Positions 41,334 through 49,145 of a stretch of DNA of 64,000 nt are shown in pieces. A program made the translations under genes and the position numbers. The stretch is from Geomobilibacter sp964432205 (lineage in GTDB: Bacteria; Desulfobacterota; Desulfuromonadia; Geobacterales; DSM-12255). How positions within the stretch are numbered: the first letter of the stretch is position 1; each line of letters starts with the position of its first letter. The stretch is taken from positions 109,959 through 173,958 of the forward strand of contig CAYSMK010000008.1 of NCBI GenBank assembly GCA_964432205.1. The letters run 5' to 3'. The notes under the pieces were generated by a model. The model saw only the letters and a list, made by a program, of their open reading frames with translations. It was not told where the DNA came from and did no database searches.

Positions 41334-42550
41334 TAGTCGTCACCTTTCCAGGCCGTAATGATGTAGACGGGATTCTGGGACTCGAACAGCTTGTACTCGG
41401 ACAGCCCGCGGGTCTTGGCGATATTGACGCAGGTGACCTCCACGGTGTAGCCATGGTCCTCCAGAAACTCCACCGCCTTGGTCAGGGTATCCAGGGTGAC
41501 GGCGTTCAGGACGATCATCCCATCCTGCTTGAGACGCCGGTCCACCGCCTCGATGATCTCCTCCAGCATGCCGCCGGAGCCGCCGATGAACACCCGGTCC
41601 GGATCGGGGAGATCTTCCAGCCCTTCGGGGGCAAAGGATTCCACCAGCTTGACATTGCGGGCCACGAACTTTTTCAGGTTCTCCCGCAGGAACACGACAT
41701 ACTGTGGGTTTCGCTCCAGGGCGTAGATCTTGCCGTTGGGCATCAGGTTCGATGCCTCGATGGATACCGAGCCGCTGCCGGCGCCGATATCCCACATGAT
41801 CAGATCGTCCTGCAGCTGGAGCTTGGCCAGGGTGACCGCCCTGACCTCCTGCTTGGTGATCAGTTTCTTGATCGATGCGAACTCCTCGTCTTCGACGCCG
41901 ATCAGCGGATACTGGGTAAGGGTAGGCTCCCAGGCCTTGATCAGGATCAGGATGTTCAGGGGGGAGGCGGGAATCTCCAGGAGCCCCTTCACGTCGGTCC
42001 TGGTGAACCGCTCCTCCGGCGTGCCGAGATCCTCGCAGAGCCAGGCCTCGTACCCTTCCGCGCCACGCTCGATCAGCTCGCGGGCAATGGCGGCCGGGGT
42101 GTTCACCTTGTCGGTCAGCACCGCCACCTTCTCGGCGGCCACGATCCGGTCGATGGCCCGGTGCATCTCCCGGCCGTGGCACGAGACGAAGATGGCATCG
42201 TCCCACGGCTCCTTGATCCGGGCAAAGGCGTACTGGACGCTGGTGAGATTGGGAAAGATCTCGATCCGTTCCTTGGGAATGTTCCGCAAAAGGAAGCGGG
42301 CCACGCCGAAGAAATTGGGGTCGCCCGAGCCGAGCACCACGGTCCGCCTGTCGGTAGCCTTCAGGAAATCGAGCATCTCCGCCAGCTCTCCCAGGACCCG
42401 CTTCTCCCCGGCAAAGTCGGGAAAGATGTCCAAGTGCCGCTGGTGGCCGATCAGGACTTCCGCCTTGCCGATCACCTCCAGGGCCTTTTTCCCGAACCCT
42501 TCCCATCCCGTGATGCCGGCGCCGACCAGATAGACTTTTTGTTGGGGCAT
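41333..42550 (-). CDS. CbiE-CbiT fusion (precorrin-6Y methyltransferase/decarboxylase, CobL-like)
   Basis: The 405-residue product joins CbiE (about 1-205; VYLVGAGITGWEG, VLGSGDPNFFGVA) to CbiT (about 210-405; MWDIGAGSGSVSIEASN, FIGGSGG). It methylates C5 and C15 and decarboxylates the C12 side chain. GGAGG five bases before the ATG at 42550 sets the start. Fusion of E and T is common in proteobacteria. Confidence 0.93.
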   Translation of the reverse strand: MPQQKVYLVGAGITGWEGFGKKALEVIGKAEVLIGHQRHLDIFPDFAGEKRVLGELAEMLDFLKATDRRTVVLGSGDPNFFGVARFLLRNIPKERIEIFPNLTSVQYAFARIKEPWDDAIFVSCHGREMHRAIDRIVAAEKVAVLTDKVNTPAAIARELIERGAEGYEAWLCEDLGTPEERFTRTDVKGLLEIPASPLNILILIKAWEPTLTQYPLIGVEDEEFASIKKLITKQEVRAVTLAKLQLQDDLIMWDIGAGSGSVSIEASNLMPNGKIYALERNPQYVVFLRENLKKFVARNVKLVESFAPEGLEDLPDPDRVFIGGSGGMLEEIIEAVDRRLKQDGMIVLNAVTLDTLTKAVEFLEDHGYTVEVTCVNIAKTRGLSEYKLFESQNPVYIITAWKGDD

Positions 42551-42576
42551 GCCATCCTCCGAATCCGAGTTCCAAA

Positions 42577-43671
42577 TCAGGCGCAATATAGCACTTCCCC
42601 GCCATACCCCGCCAGTAAAACCGTGACCGGCAGTGTCGGCGTCACCTGCCGGGCAAACGCTGCCGCGCGGCTGCAGACCAGCGCCACGAGCGCCTGCTGG
42701 TCATCGGACATCTCCAGCACCTGGCGGGCGGTGTTCGCTTCGCGGATGCGGGGAACGAGGAACGAGGTGCGAGGTTCAAGCGCACACCATTGTGCCAGAT
42801 GCCGCAGATCGAGATCGGAAGAGCTCACGTGGGTCTGTTCGTGGCCGCAGGCGATCTTCAGGAGCTTGGCGAACTGGCCGGCAAGGACGGCCCGGTCCAC
42901 CCCCTTGCGGGCGCAGGACCGCAGGGCATAGCCCACATGGTCCCCCATCATCACGAATGCCTCCTCGGTCAGTGCCTCTCCGAGCCCCGAGCCCCGAGCC
43001 CCGAGCTGACGTTGTGCCACCATCTCCGAGGTGCGCCCGGTCGACAGGACCACGGTCCTGCTGCCACAGGCCAGGGCCACGTCAATGGCGGCGTCGATGG
43101 TGTCGGTCCAGGCCTTGGCCGAGATCGGGCGCACGATGCCGGTGGTCCCCAGAATGGAAAGGCCGCCGACGATCCCCAGACGGGCGTTCAGGGTCTTTTT
43201 CGCCAGCTCCGCGCCGTTGGGAATACTGACAACAACGTGAGGGGTGAGGGGTGAGGGGTGAAGAGGAAAAATCTCCCTGACCGCCTCTTCGATCATCCGG
43301 CGCGGTACCGGGTTGATGGCCCAGTCACCGACCGGCACGGCCAGACCGGGCTTGGTGACCCGGCCGACCCCCTCGCCCCCCTCGATGACAATGTCGCCGT
43401 TCTCGCCGGGGACCAAGGAGACCGCGGCCCGGATCTCGGCGCCGTTGGTCACGTCCGGATCGTCCCCGGCATCCTTGATGACCGCGCAGAGGGCTGTTTC
43501 CCCCTGCAGTTCGCAGGAATGGAGGCGGAAAGCGGCCGGCACGCCGGCCGGGAGCAGGAGCTCCACCGCGGCCACCGGCTGTCGGTCGCGCAGGAGGAGC
43601 GCGGCCCCCTTGGCGGCCGCGGCAGCGCAGGCCCCGGTCGTGTAACCATGGCGAAGGTGTCTGCCGGACAT
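42577..43671 (-). CDS. cbiD: Cobalt-precorrin-5B C1-methyltransferase CbiD
   Basis: The 364-residue product has the CbiD opening LRHGYTTGACAAAAAKGA, the VTNGAEI segment and GTTGIVRPIS. Two heptamer-repeat stretches are read in frame: residues about 136-145 (Pro/Leu/His-rich) and about 221-230 (Gly/Ser/Ala-rich). The true start is ATG 43671; the frame upstream to 43788 covers the neighbouring gene. Whether the insertions lie in surface loops cannot be judged here. Confidence 0.92.
   Translation of the reverse strand: MSGRHLRHGYTTGACAAAAAKGAALLLRDRQPVAAVELLLPAGVPAAFRLHSCELQGETALCAVIKDAGDDPDVTNGAEIRAAVSLVPGENGDIVIEGGEGVGRVTKPGLAVPVGDWAINPVPRRMIEEAVREIFPLHPSPLTPHVVVSIPNGAELAKKTLNARLGIVGGLSILGTTGIVRPISAKAWTDTIDAAIDVALACGSRTVVLSTGRTSEMVAQRQLGARGSGLGEALTEEAFVMMGDHVGYALRSCARKGVDRAVLAGQFAKLLKIACGHEQTHVSSSDLDLRHLAQWCALEPRTSFLVPRIREANTARQVLEMSDDQQALVALVCSRAAAFARQVTPTLPVTVLLAGYGGEVLYCA
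42982..43009. repeat. Heptamer repeats in cbiD (first)
   Basis: Three CGAGCCC units plus CGAGCTG lie end to end inside the coding frame of cbiD. Seven is not a multiple of three, so gain or loss of one unit would shift the frame. Confidence 0.85.
43237..43264. repeat. Heptamer repeats in cbiD (second)
   Basis: Three GTGAGGG units plus GTGAAGA lie inside cbiD. The unit differs from the CGAGCCC type but has the same length. Confidence 0.85.
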
Positions 43672-43675
43672 GGGC

Positions 43676-44224
43676 TCAGCTTCGGGAGATGACCAGCGGC
43701 AGATGTGCCCCGGACCGGAGAGCGGCCAGAGCCTGCTCCTCCAGCTCCCCTTTCCCCAGATCCTCCTTGCCCACCACCTCCTCGACATCGATCCTGACGA
43801 TGCCGGTAATGGCCAGTTTCTCCTCCGGATAGGCGCCGAAGGTCTCCGTTGGCTGGTACTTGGCCATCAGGGCATCCAGGGCGCGGACCTTCTCCGCCTG
43901 CTCCTCGATCAGCCGTGCCTGACCCCGGATGATGACACTCCGGTAGAGGTATTCGGCCCGGCAGGGATGCCCGTGCGTTCCCTGGACATAGGCGATGGGG
44001 AGGTCCACCTCGAAGCAGACCCGGCTCTCGTAGCGGATGTGGTCCAGTTTCTCACCTTCCAGGGCGCAGTGGAAATAGAGCCGGCCGTCAAGGTAGGCGA
44101 AGTTGAGCGGCTTGATCATCGGCCAGCCATCCGGCCCGATGGTGCCGAGCCGCCCCACCGGAACAGTGTTGAGCAGGTCGACGATAACGGCCATGTCGGT
44201 GATCCGTTTGTTCGATTTGCGCAT
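43676..44224 (-). CDS. FMN split-barrel (PNPOx-family) protein in the cobamide operon
   Basis: The 182-residue product has the flavin-binding split-barrel pattern of pyridoxamine-phosphate-oxidase-family proteins: LLNTVPVGRLGTIGPDGWPM, PLNFAYLDGRLYFHC and EKLDHIRYESRVCFEVD. It belongs to the NimA-like group rather than true PdxH. It lies three bases after cbiC and four bases before cbiD in the same operon. A flavin-dependent reductive role in cobamide synthesis is possible, because no cbiJ is visible, but that is inference. Confidence 0.82.
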   Translation of the reverse strand: MRKSNKRITDMAVIVDLLNTVPVGRLGTIGPDGWPMIKPLNFAYLDGRLYFHCALEGEKLDHIRYESRVCFEVDLPIAYVQGTHGHPCRAEYLYRSVIIRGQARLIEEQAEKVRALDALMAKYQPTETFGAYPEEKLAITGIVRIDVEEVVGKEDLGKGELEEQALAALRSGAHLPLVISRS

Positions 44225-44227
44225 GCG

Positions 44228-44872
44228 TCAGAACCTTTCTTCCTCTGCCATGATCAGCAGCGCGTTGATCACCGCTGCAGCCACGTTGGAGCCCCCCTTG
44301 CGGCCCCGGTTGGTGATGAACGGGATGTCGTACTCCCCCGCCTCCCTGACCAGCTCTTCCTTGCTCTCGGCTGCGCCGACGAAACCGACCGGCAACCCCA
44401 CGATCAGACCGGGGCGCAGCCCCTCCTCGCGGACCAGGCGCAGGAGCTCGAACAGGGCGGTCGGGGCGTTGCCGATGACGAAGATGCCGTTGGCCGGGTC
44501 GGCCGCAGCCGTGCGCGTGGCGATGATCGAGCGGGTGACGCCGAGCTTGGCTGCCACCTTGGCCACCACCGGGTCGGCCACCAGACAGGAGGAGGTGATG
44601 GCAAAGGTGTCCAGGCGCGGCTTGGCTATGCCGGCCAGGGCCATGGTGGTGTCGGTCATGATCCCGCGCCCCTGACGAAGCGCCGCGACCCCGCGGGCCA
44701 CCGCATCGGGGGAGAAGAGCATGGACCGGCTGTACTCGAAGTCGGCGCTGGTGTGGATGACGCGCCGCACCACCGGCCACTCGGCCGGCGACCATGAGTG
44801 GGTGCCCGCCTCTGCATCGATGATCCGGAACGACTCGGCCTCGATCTCCTCGGGCCGCAGGTGGACCGACAT
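44228..44872 (-). CDS. cbiC: Cobalt-precorrin-8 methylmutase CbiC
   Basis: The 214-residue product carries the catalytic His in VVRRVIHTSADFEY and the GLPVGFVGAAESKEEL and ITNRGRKGGSNVAAA motifs of CbiC/CobH, which moves the C11 methyl to C12. The ATG at 44872 overlaps the cbiX stop (TGATG). The frame continues to a GTG at 44881, which is less well placed. Confidence 0.94.
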   Translation of the reverse strand: MSVHLRPEEIEAESFRIIDAEAGTHSWSPAEWPVVRRVIHTSADFEYSRSMLFSPDAVARGVAALRQGRGIMTDTTMALAGIAKPRLDTFAITSSCLVADPVVAKVAAKLGVTRSIIATRTAAADPANGIFVIGNAPTALFELLRLVREEGLRPGLIVGLPVGFVGAAESKEELVREAGEYDIPFITNRGRKGGSNVAAAVINALLIMAEEERF

Positions 44873-45255
44873 CAGTGCCACCCCGTTGCGGTCAGCCCTT
44901 CGGCGATCCGCTCCACAACAACCTCGGCCAGCTTCCGGTGCACCCCGAGGTGGGTTCCCATGGCGAACTCCACCTGCGGATACCGCCGCTTCGCCTCGGC
45001 CATCTCTTCGGGGAGGTCTTCCTGCACATGGGCGCCGATGAAGAGGAAATACGGCATGAGGAGCACCCGCTCCGCCCCTTTCGCCACGCAGGCGTCGATG
45101 CCGGCCTGGATGTTGGGGAGGTGCTGCTCCCGGAAGGAAACCTCGACGATCTCGTACCCGGTCATCTCCCTGACCATGGCGGCGATCTCCCGCGCCGCGT
45201 CATTGGCCTCGGAAATCCGGCTGCCGTGGGCCATCAGAAGGATTGCTGTTTTCAT
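44872..45255 (-). CDS. cbiX: Sirohydrochlorin cobaltochelatase CbiX (short form)
   Basis: The 127-residue product is the small CbiX type: MAHGSR near the start holds the metal-binding His, and PYFLFIGAHVQEDLP supplies the second. It inserts cobalt into sirohydrochlorin, the first committed step of the anaerobic pathway. AAAGGAG before the ATG at 45255 fixes the start; the longer frame lies in a repeat hairpin. Confidence 0.92.
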   Translation of the reverse strand: MKTAILLMAHGSRISEANDAAREIAAMVREMTGYEIVEVSFREQHLPNIQAGIDACVAKGAERVLLMPYFLFIGAHVQEDLPEEMAEAKRRYPQVEFAMGTHLGVHRKLAEVVVERIAEGLTATGWH

Positions 45256-45273
45256 GGTATCTCCTTTTTTTCT

Positions 45274-45347
45274 AACAGGGATGAACGGGATACACGGGAT
45301 CAAATCCATTGAAGCCGCCTATCCTGTTCATCCTGTCTATCCCTGTT
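45274..45347. repeat. Nonamer-repeat hairpin between cbiO and cbiX
   Basis: AACAGGGAT (45274-45282) pairs with ATCCCTGTT (45339-45347). Each arm contains three related 9-mers of the type NNACRGGAT, so the arms match along about 27 bases with mismatches. It fills nearly all of the gap and includes the cbiO stop codon. Confidence 0.8.
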
Positions 45348-46197
45348 AATTTTGATCTTTCCGCATCATCTCCATCATCTCCCGCCGCGCCTCGCCGATG
45401 GTGAGCGGCAGCCGCCTGAAGGGGAGCTGGTCCTCATGCTTCAACTGGTAGATCAGCTCGGCGATATGGGGGAGCCTGAGCTTCACCTCGGCCATCTCCG
45501 ACGGCGCCGTGAAGACCTCTTCGGGACTCCCCCCGCGCACCAGCCGCCCCTTGCTCAGGATATGGAGCTGGTCGAGAAAGAGCGGCACCAGGTCGACGCT
45601 GTGGGTCGCCATGACGATAGTCACCCTTTCCTCCCGGTTCAGCCGGGTAAGGAGCTGCATCATCCGGTACTCCCCCATCGGATCCAGCCCCGCCGTCGGC
45701 TCGTCCAGGAGCAGGATGCCGTGACCCATGGCCAGCAGACCGGCGATGCAGACGCGCTTCTTCTGGCCATAGCTGAGGGCATGGATATTCTTCGCGCCGT
45801 ATTCGGCCATCTCCACCTGGGAAAGTGCCGTCTCCACCCGCCGGTTCACCTCTGGCTCGTCAAGCCCCATGTTGCGCGGCCCGAAGGCAACGTCCTCACG
45901 CACCGAGTGGGCAAAGAGCTGGTCGTCGGGATTCTGGAACACCAGCCCCATTTTCCGGTAGATATCCCGGGGGTGCAGCCGGCGGATCTCCTCGCCGTCC
46001 AGGGTGACGCTCCCGCTGTACTCCTTGATCAGGCCGTCCATGATCTTCAGGAGCGTCGTCTTCCCCGAACCATTGGCCCCGAGGATGCCGCAGAACTCCC
46101 CCCTGGCAATGGCCAGACGGATATCGGCCAGGGCGACGGTGCCGTCGCTGTACCGGAACGACTGGAGGTCGATTGTCAGCCTGGCTAGATCTGCCAC
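45346..46197 (-). CDS. cbiO: Cobalt ECF transporter ATPase CbiO
   Basis: The 283-residue product is an ABC ATPase with Walker A (GANGSGKTT, about 39-47), the ECF-type Q loop (VFQNPDDQLFAHSV), signature LSYGQKKRV and Walker B (LLLDEPTAGLD). It powers cobalt uptake by the CbiMNQ complex. The GTG start overlaps the cbiQ end by 13 bases. Confidence 0.94.
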   Translation of the reverse strand: MADLARLTIDLQSFRYSDGTVALADIRLAIARGEFCGILGANGSGKTTLLKIMDGLIKEYSGSVTLDGEEIRRLHPRDIYRKMGLVFQNPDDQLFAHSVREDVAFGPRNMGLDEPEVNRRVETALSQVEMAEYGAKNIHALSYGQKKRVCIAGLLAMGHGILLLDEPTAGLDPMGEYRMMQLLTRLNREERVTIVMATHSVDLVPLFLDQLHILSKGRLVRGGSPEEVFTAPSEMAEVKLRLPHIAELIYQLKHEDQLPFRRLPLTIGEARREMMEMMRKDQN

Positions 46198-46937
46198 AAC
46201 ACCCCCATTGCAACAACAAACAGGAGCGACAGCGCCACCTCCCCCAACCGGAACGGCTTCTGCCGCACGAGCGGCATGGTGCCGTCGTAGCCGCGCTGTA
46301 CCATGGCCGTGGTGATGGTCTGGCTGTTGTCGAACGCCTTGATCACCATGGCGCCGGTGAGGGTGCCGAAGGAGGAGAGTCCCCGCCGGTACCCGGCATA
46401 GCCGAGCCGGTTCTTCTGGGAATGATAGACCACCATGGCGTCGTCGAACAGGACAAAGAGGTAGCGCCAGGCAAAGAGCGCCACCTCGATTACCCCCCGC
46501 GGCACCCTGAGCCAGGCCAGGGCCGCCATCAGGTCGGTGAACGAGGTGGAAAAGCCGACCAGGGCCACCACCGACACCGCACCGACGATCCGGCCGACGA
46601 TCAGGAGCCCCTCCCGCAGGCCGTCGCCGTAACCGCTGATGGCCACCCCCAGCAGGGACCAGGAGAAGAGCGGCGTCTGGCCGCCGGCGAAGAGTTTCAG
46701 GAGCAGCACCATCCCGGCGATGAAGAGTGGCTGAGCAAAGCGGATCAGGAGCAGCCGCGGTCGCACCCCCAGATTGAGACAGAGGCCGATGGAGAGGCAG
46801 GCCAGAAGCAGGGGAAAGGCGGTCCCCCGGTAGCTTAGCACCATCACCAGCAGGGCAAGAGCGCAGAGGAGCTTGACCCGGGCGTCGAGACGGGTGAGCG
46901 GGTGATTGTAGCTCTGGTGGTGAAGGATCGTTTTCAC
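46185..46937 (-). CDS. cbiQ: Cobalt ECF transporter T component CbiQ
   Basis: The 250-residue membrane product has about six hydrophobic segments, the N-terminal RLDARVKLLCAL element and the Arg-rich coupling motifs of T components (AMVQRGYDGTMP, RGLSSFGTLTGA). The GTG start overlaps the preceding stop by four bases (GTGA). Confidence 0.92.
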   Translation of the reverse strand: MKTILHHQSYNHPLTRLDARVKLLCALALLVMVLSYRGTAFPLLLACLSIGLCLNLGVRPRLLLIRFAQPLFIAGMVLLLKLFAGGQTPLFSWSLLGVAISGYGDGLREGLLIVGRIVGAVSVVALVGFSTSFTDLMAALAWLRVPRGVIEVALFAWRYLFVLFDDAMVVYHSQKNRLGYAGYRRGLSSFGTLTGAMVIKAFDNSQTITTAMVQRGYDGTMPLVRQKPFRLGEVALSLLFVVAMGVLWQI

Positions 46938-47233
46938 TGTCCCTTGTCCCGTTTCTTCTCGCTCACCAGCATCCGCCAGTAGTAGCCGCCGGCAAAACCG
47001 GCCACCACGCCGGCCACGAGGAAGACGAAGAGGAGCAGGTCCCCCTGGTCGGTATTGATCAGGGGCTTTCTCGCCTCCCGGCCATGTTCTTTTGCGATCT
47101 TCTCCACCACCGCTTCGTCCACCCCGGTCCAGGGGCGCGGCGCCAGAGAGAAGAAATAGAAGACGAAGAGAAGCGTCGGCAGGATGATGGCGTGGAGCAG
47201 GAGTATCCGCAGTTTCCGCTTGCGATCAGGCAT
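46934..47233 (-). CDS. CbiN-like small membrane component
   Basis: The 99-residue product has two transmembrane helices (about 8-28 and 65-85) with a short extracytoplasmic loop, the topology of CbiN. Sequence similarity to classical CbiN is low, so the call rests on size, topology and position between cbiM and cbiQ. It overlaps cbiM by eight bases and cbiQ by four. Confidence 0.75.
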   Translation of the reverse strand: MPDRKRKLRILLLHAIILPTLLFVFYFFSLAPRPWTGVDEAVVEKIAKEHGREARKPLINTDQGDLLLFVFLVAGVVAGFAGGYYWRMLVSEKKRDKGQ

Positions 47234-47966
47234 GGGCCGACACCTCGCTCTCTTTGATCACCCGCATCCTTACCAGCAGATCGGGACGTTTTCTGTGCAG
47301 GAGCAGTACCATGCCGGCGGTCATGGCCCCTTCCAGGATTCCCAACGGCAGCTGGGTCGGAATGAAGGCGATGACGATCTTGGTCAGCAGGGGCCAGAAG
47401 GGGGACGCCCCCCGGATGCCGGATGCCAGCTCCACCGACGTCGTCAGGTAGGTGGCCCAGTCGGTGAAGAGGCCGGCCAGGAAGGCAGATACGGCAAGGC
47501 TAGCGCCGAGGCCGCGCAGGCCGCGAAAGGCGAACCAGCCGGCAAAGGAACCGACCACCCCCATGGAGACGATATCGGCCCCCAGGGTGGAGAGGCCGCC
47601 GTGGGCCAGGAACAGTGCCTGGATCAGGAGCGCCACCGTGCTGATCAGGACGCTCACCAGCGGCCCCAACAGGATCGCGGCGATGCCGGTGCCGCACGGG
47701 TGGGAGCAGGTGCCGGCGGTCAGGACCGGGACCGGCATGCAGGAGATGATGAAGACCACCGCCGCCATCAGCCCGACCAGCGGCTTGACCGACAGGTCGT
47801 CCTTCGCGAGGGTGTTCAGCTGCCGCGCGCCGAGCGCCACGAACGGCGCCGCCACCGCGAACCAGAGGAGGGCCCAGGGGAGGGGGAGTATCCCCTCGCT
47901 GATGTGCATGGCGTGGGCCGGGGTGGCGGCGAGCAGGAGCAGGAATGTCAGGGTGACGCGATACAT
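47226..47966 (-). CDS. cbiM: Cobalt ECF transporter S component CbiM
   Basis: The 246-residue product starts with a signal-like segment (TLTFLLLLAATPAHA) whose cleavage would expose MHISEGILP, the cobalt-binding N-terminus in which Met1 and His2 bind the metal. The later GTCSHPCGTG and SILEGAMTAG-type segments are typical. The ATG at 47966 has GAGG five bases upstream. No separate cobalamin riboswitch precedes it. Confidence 0.93.
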   Translation of the reverse strand: MYRVTLTFLLLLAATPAHAMHISEGILPLPWALLWFAVAAPFVALGARQLNTLAKDDLSVKPLVGLMAAVVFIISCMPVPVLTAGTCSHPCGTGIAAILLGPLVSVLISTVALLIQALFLAHGGLSTLGADIVSMGVVGSFAGWFAFRGLRGLGASLAVSAFLAGLFTDWATYLTTSVELASGIRGASPFWPLLTKIVIAFIPTQLPLGILEGAMTAGMVLLLHRKRPDLLVRMRVIKESEVSAHA

Positions 47967-48160
47967 TGAGACCTCAAAACCTTTATGGGCCACGGATGAA
48001 ACCACGGAAAACGGGGCTGAGGCACCAACGGCTTGACCGCTGTTGCCGATGGCTGAACATCCCATTCCACTCGATTTTACTGACTATGCTTCATGTCAGC
48101 AGCGACCAAGATACAAAACTTTTCATTGCCACCCACTGGGTTACAGCCTATATTTATCGC

Positions 48161-48439
48161 ATGATTATTAGTTTCCGGCACAAAGGTCTGAAAAGTTTTT
48201 TCGAAACAGGCAACAAAGCCGGAATACAGGCAAAGCATGCCGATCGATTGCGGCTTATCCTCGCGCGGTTGAATGTCGTTGCAGAACCGCGAGACATGAA
48301 CCTTCCTGGGCTGCGATTGCATAAACTGGAAGGCGAGTTTTCCGGTTTTTGGGCCGTGGACGTGAGCGGCAACTGGCGAGTGATCTTCCAGTTCGAGGGG
48401 CATGACATAATTTTGGTCGATTATCTTGACTACCATTAA
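48161..48439 (+). CDS. higB: HigB-family toxin
   Basis: The 92-residue product matches the RelE-superfamily toxin HigB: IISFRHKGLKSFFETGNKAG at the start and SGNWRVIFQFEGHDIILVDY at the end, with Arg and His residues placed as in mRNA interferases. The frame is open back to 47966, but family length and the typical N-terminus place the start at 48161, though no good ribosome site is seen. The antitoxin follows after 12 bases. Confidence 0.88.
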   Translation: MIISFRHKGLKSFFETGNKAGIQAKHADRLRLILARLNVVAEPRDMNLPGLRLHKLEGEFSGFWAVDVSGNWRVIFQFEGHDIILVDYLDYH

Positions 48440-48451
48440 GGAGTATCTTTC

Positions 48452-48736
48452 ATGATGCACAACCCACCACATCCCGGCGAGATTATCCGTGAACTCTGTC
48501 TTAAGCCACTAGGCATATCGGTTTCCGAAGCTGCCAGAGCACTCGATGTCAGTAGAAAGGCACTATCCGAACTATTGAACGGCCATACCGGCGTATCGCC
48601 GGAGATGGCGCTCCGATTGTCGATTGCCTTCGATACCACTCCTGAAAGCTGGCTTGCCCAGCAGATGCAGTATGATCTCTGGAAAGCCGGGTTAAAATGC
48701 AAGGGACTGAAAGTAGAGCGCTTAAAGGCGGCGTGA
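48452..48736 (+). CDS. higA: HigA-family antitoxin
   Basis: The 94-residue product is an XRE-type HTH antitoxin: NPPHPGEIIRELCLKPLGIS followed by VSEAARALDVSRKALSELL. AAGGAG lies eight bases before the ATG. With higB it forms a complete toxin-antitoxin pair, placed on the opposite strand in the middle of the cobamide locus. Confidence 0.92.
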   Translation: MMHNPPHPGEIIRELCLKPLGISVSEAARALDVSRKALSELLNGHTGVSPEMALRLSIAFDTTPESWLAQQMQYDLWKAGLKCKGLKVERLKAA

Positions 48737-48808
48737 AAGTGCTCACCTCAGTTATTCTTGTTCTTCCTTCAATAATTGGGCACAGTTAGGGTCAGCATAT
48801 TGACTCAA

Positions 48809-49032
48809 TCATGAAGCCTTCTGGAGCCGTTCCGCCACCCAGACCTTGATGATGGACTGCCTGGGGACACCGAGGCGTTTAGCCTCCTTGTCCAGTTGCT
48901 GGATCATCCAGAGTGGGAAATTGACGTTGACGCGCTTCTGTTCCTGCTCTGGCCGGCGTGCACGGGAGATATCCAGGTACGCCGTGACATCCTCGCCATC
49001 GTCAAATTTCCGATCGAACTCTTAGCCTTCAT
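48809..49032 (-). pseudogene. Frameshifted CopG/BrnA-type antitoxin
   Basis: From an ATG at 49032 (GGGAG upstream) the frame begins MKAK and then goes out of phase. Shifting the frame after the fourth codon gives FDRKFDDGEDVTAYLDISRA, then RRPEQEQKRVNVNFP and LGVPRQSIIKVWVAERLQ to a stop at 48809, a typical BrnA/CopG antitoxin. A missing base near 49021 explains this (one extra A restores MKAKEFDRKF). No partner toxin gene is present upstream, so it looks like a decayed toxin-antitoxin remnant, unless the shift is a sequencing error. Confidence 0.75.
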
Positions 49033-49145
49033 AAAGGCACTCCCGAATTTGCACGCGGCTTACGTCCCATCGGGACGTAAGCTGCAAAAGAAGACTAATC
49101 CGTGTCCATCCGTGAAATCCGTGGCCAATTGCCTTTTTTTCAGCC
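49033..49145. other. Repeat-remnant gap
   Basis: The stretch holds TTACGTCCC/GGGACGTAA (49060-49080), a short inverted repeat, and CCGTGTCCATCCGTGAAATC near 49100, a degenerate CCGTG-type repeat also seen at 47986 and 30790. No gene is visible. Confidence 0.5.
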
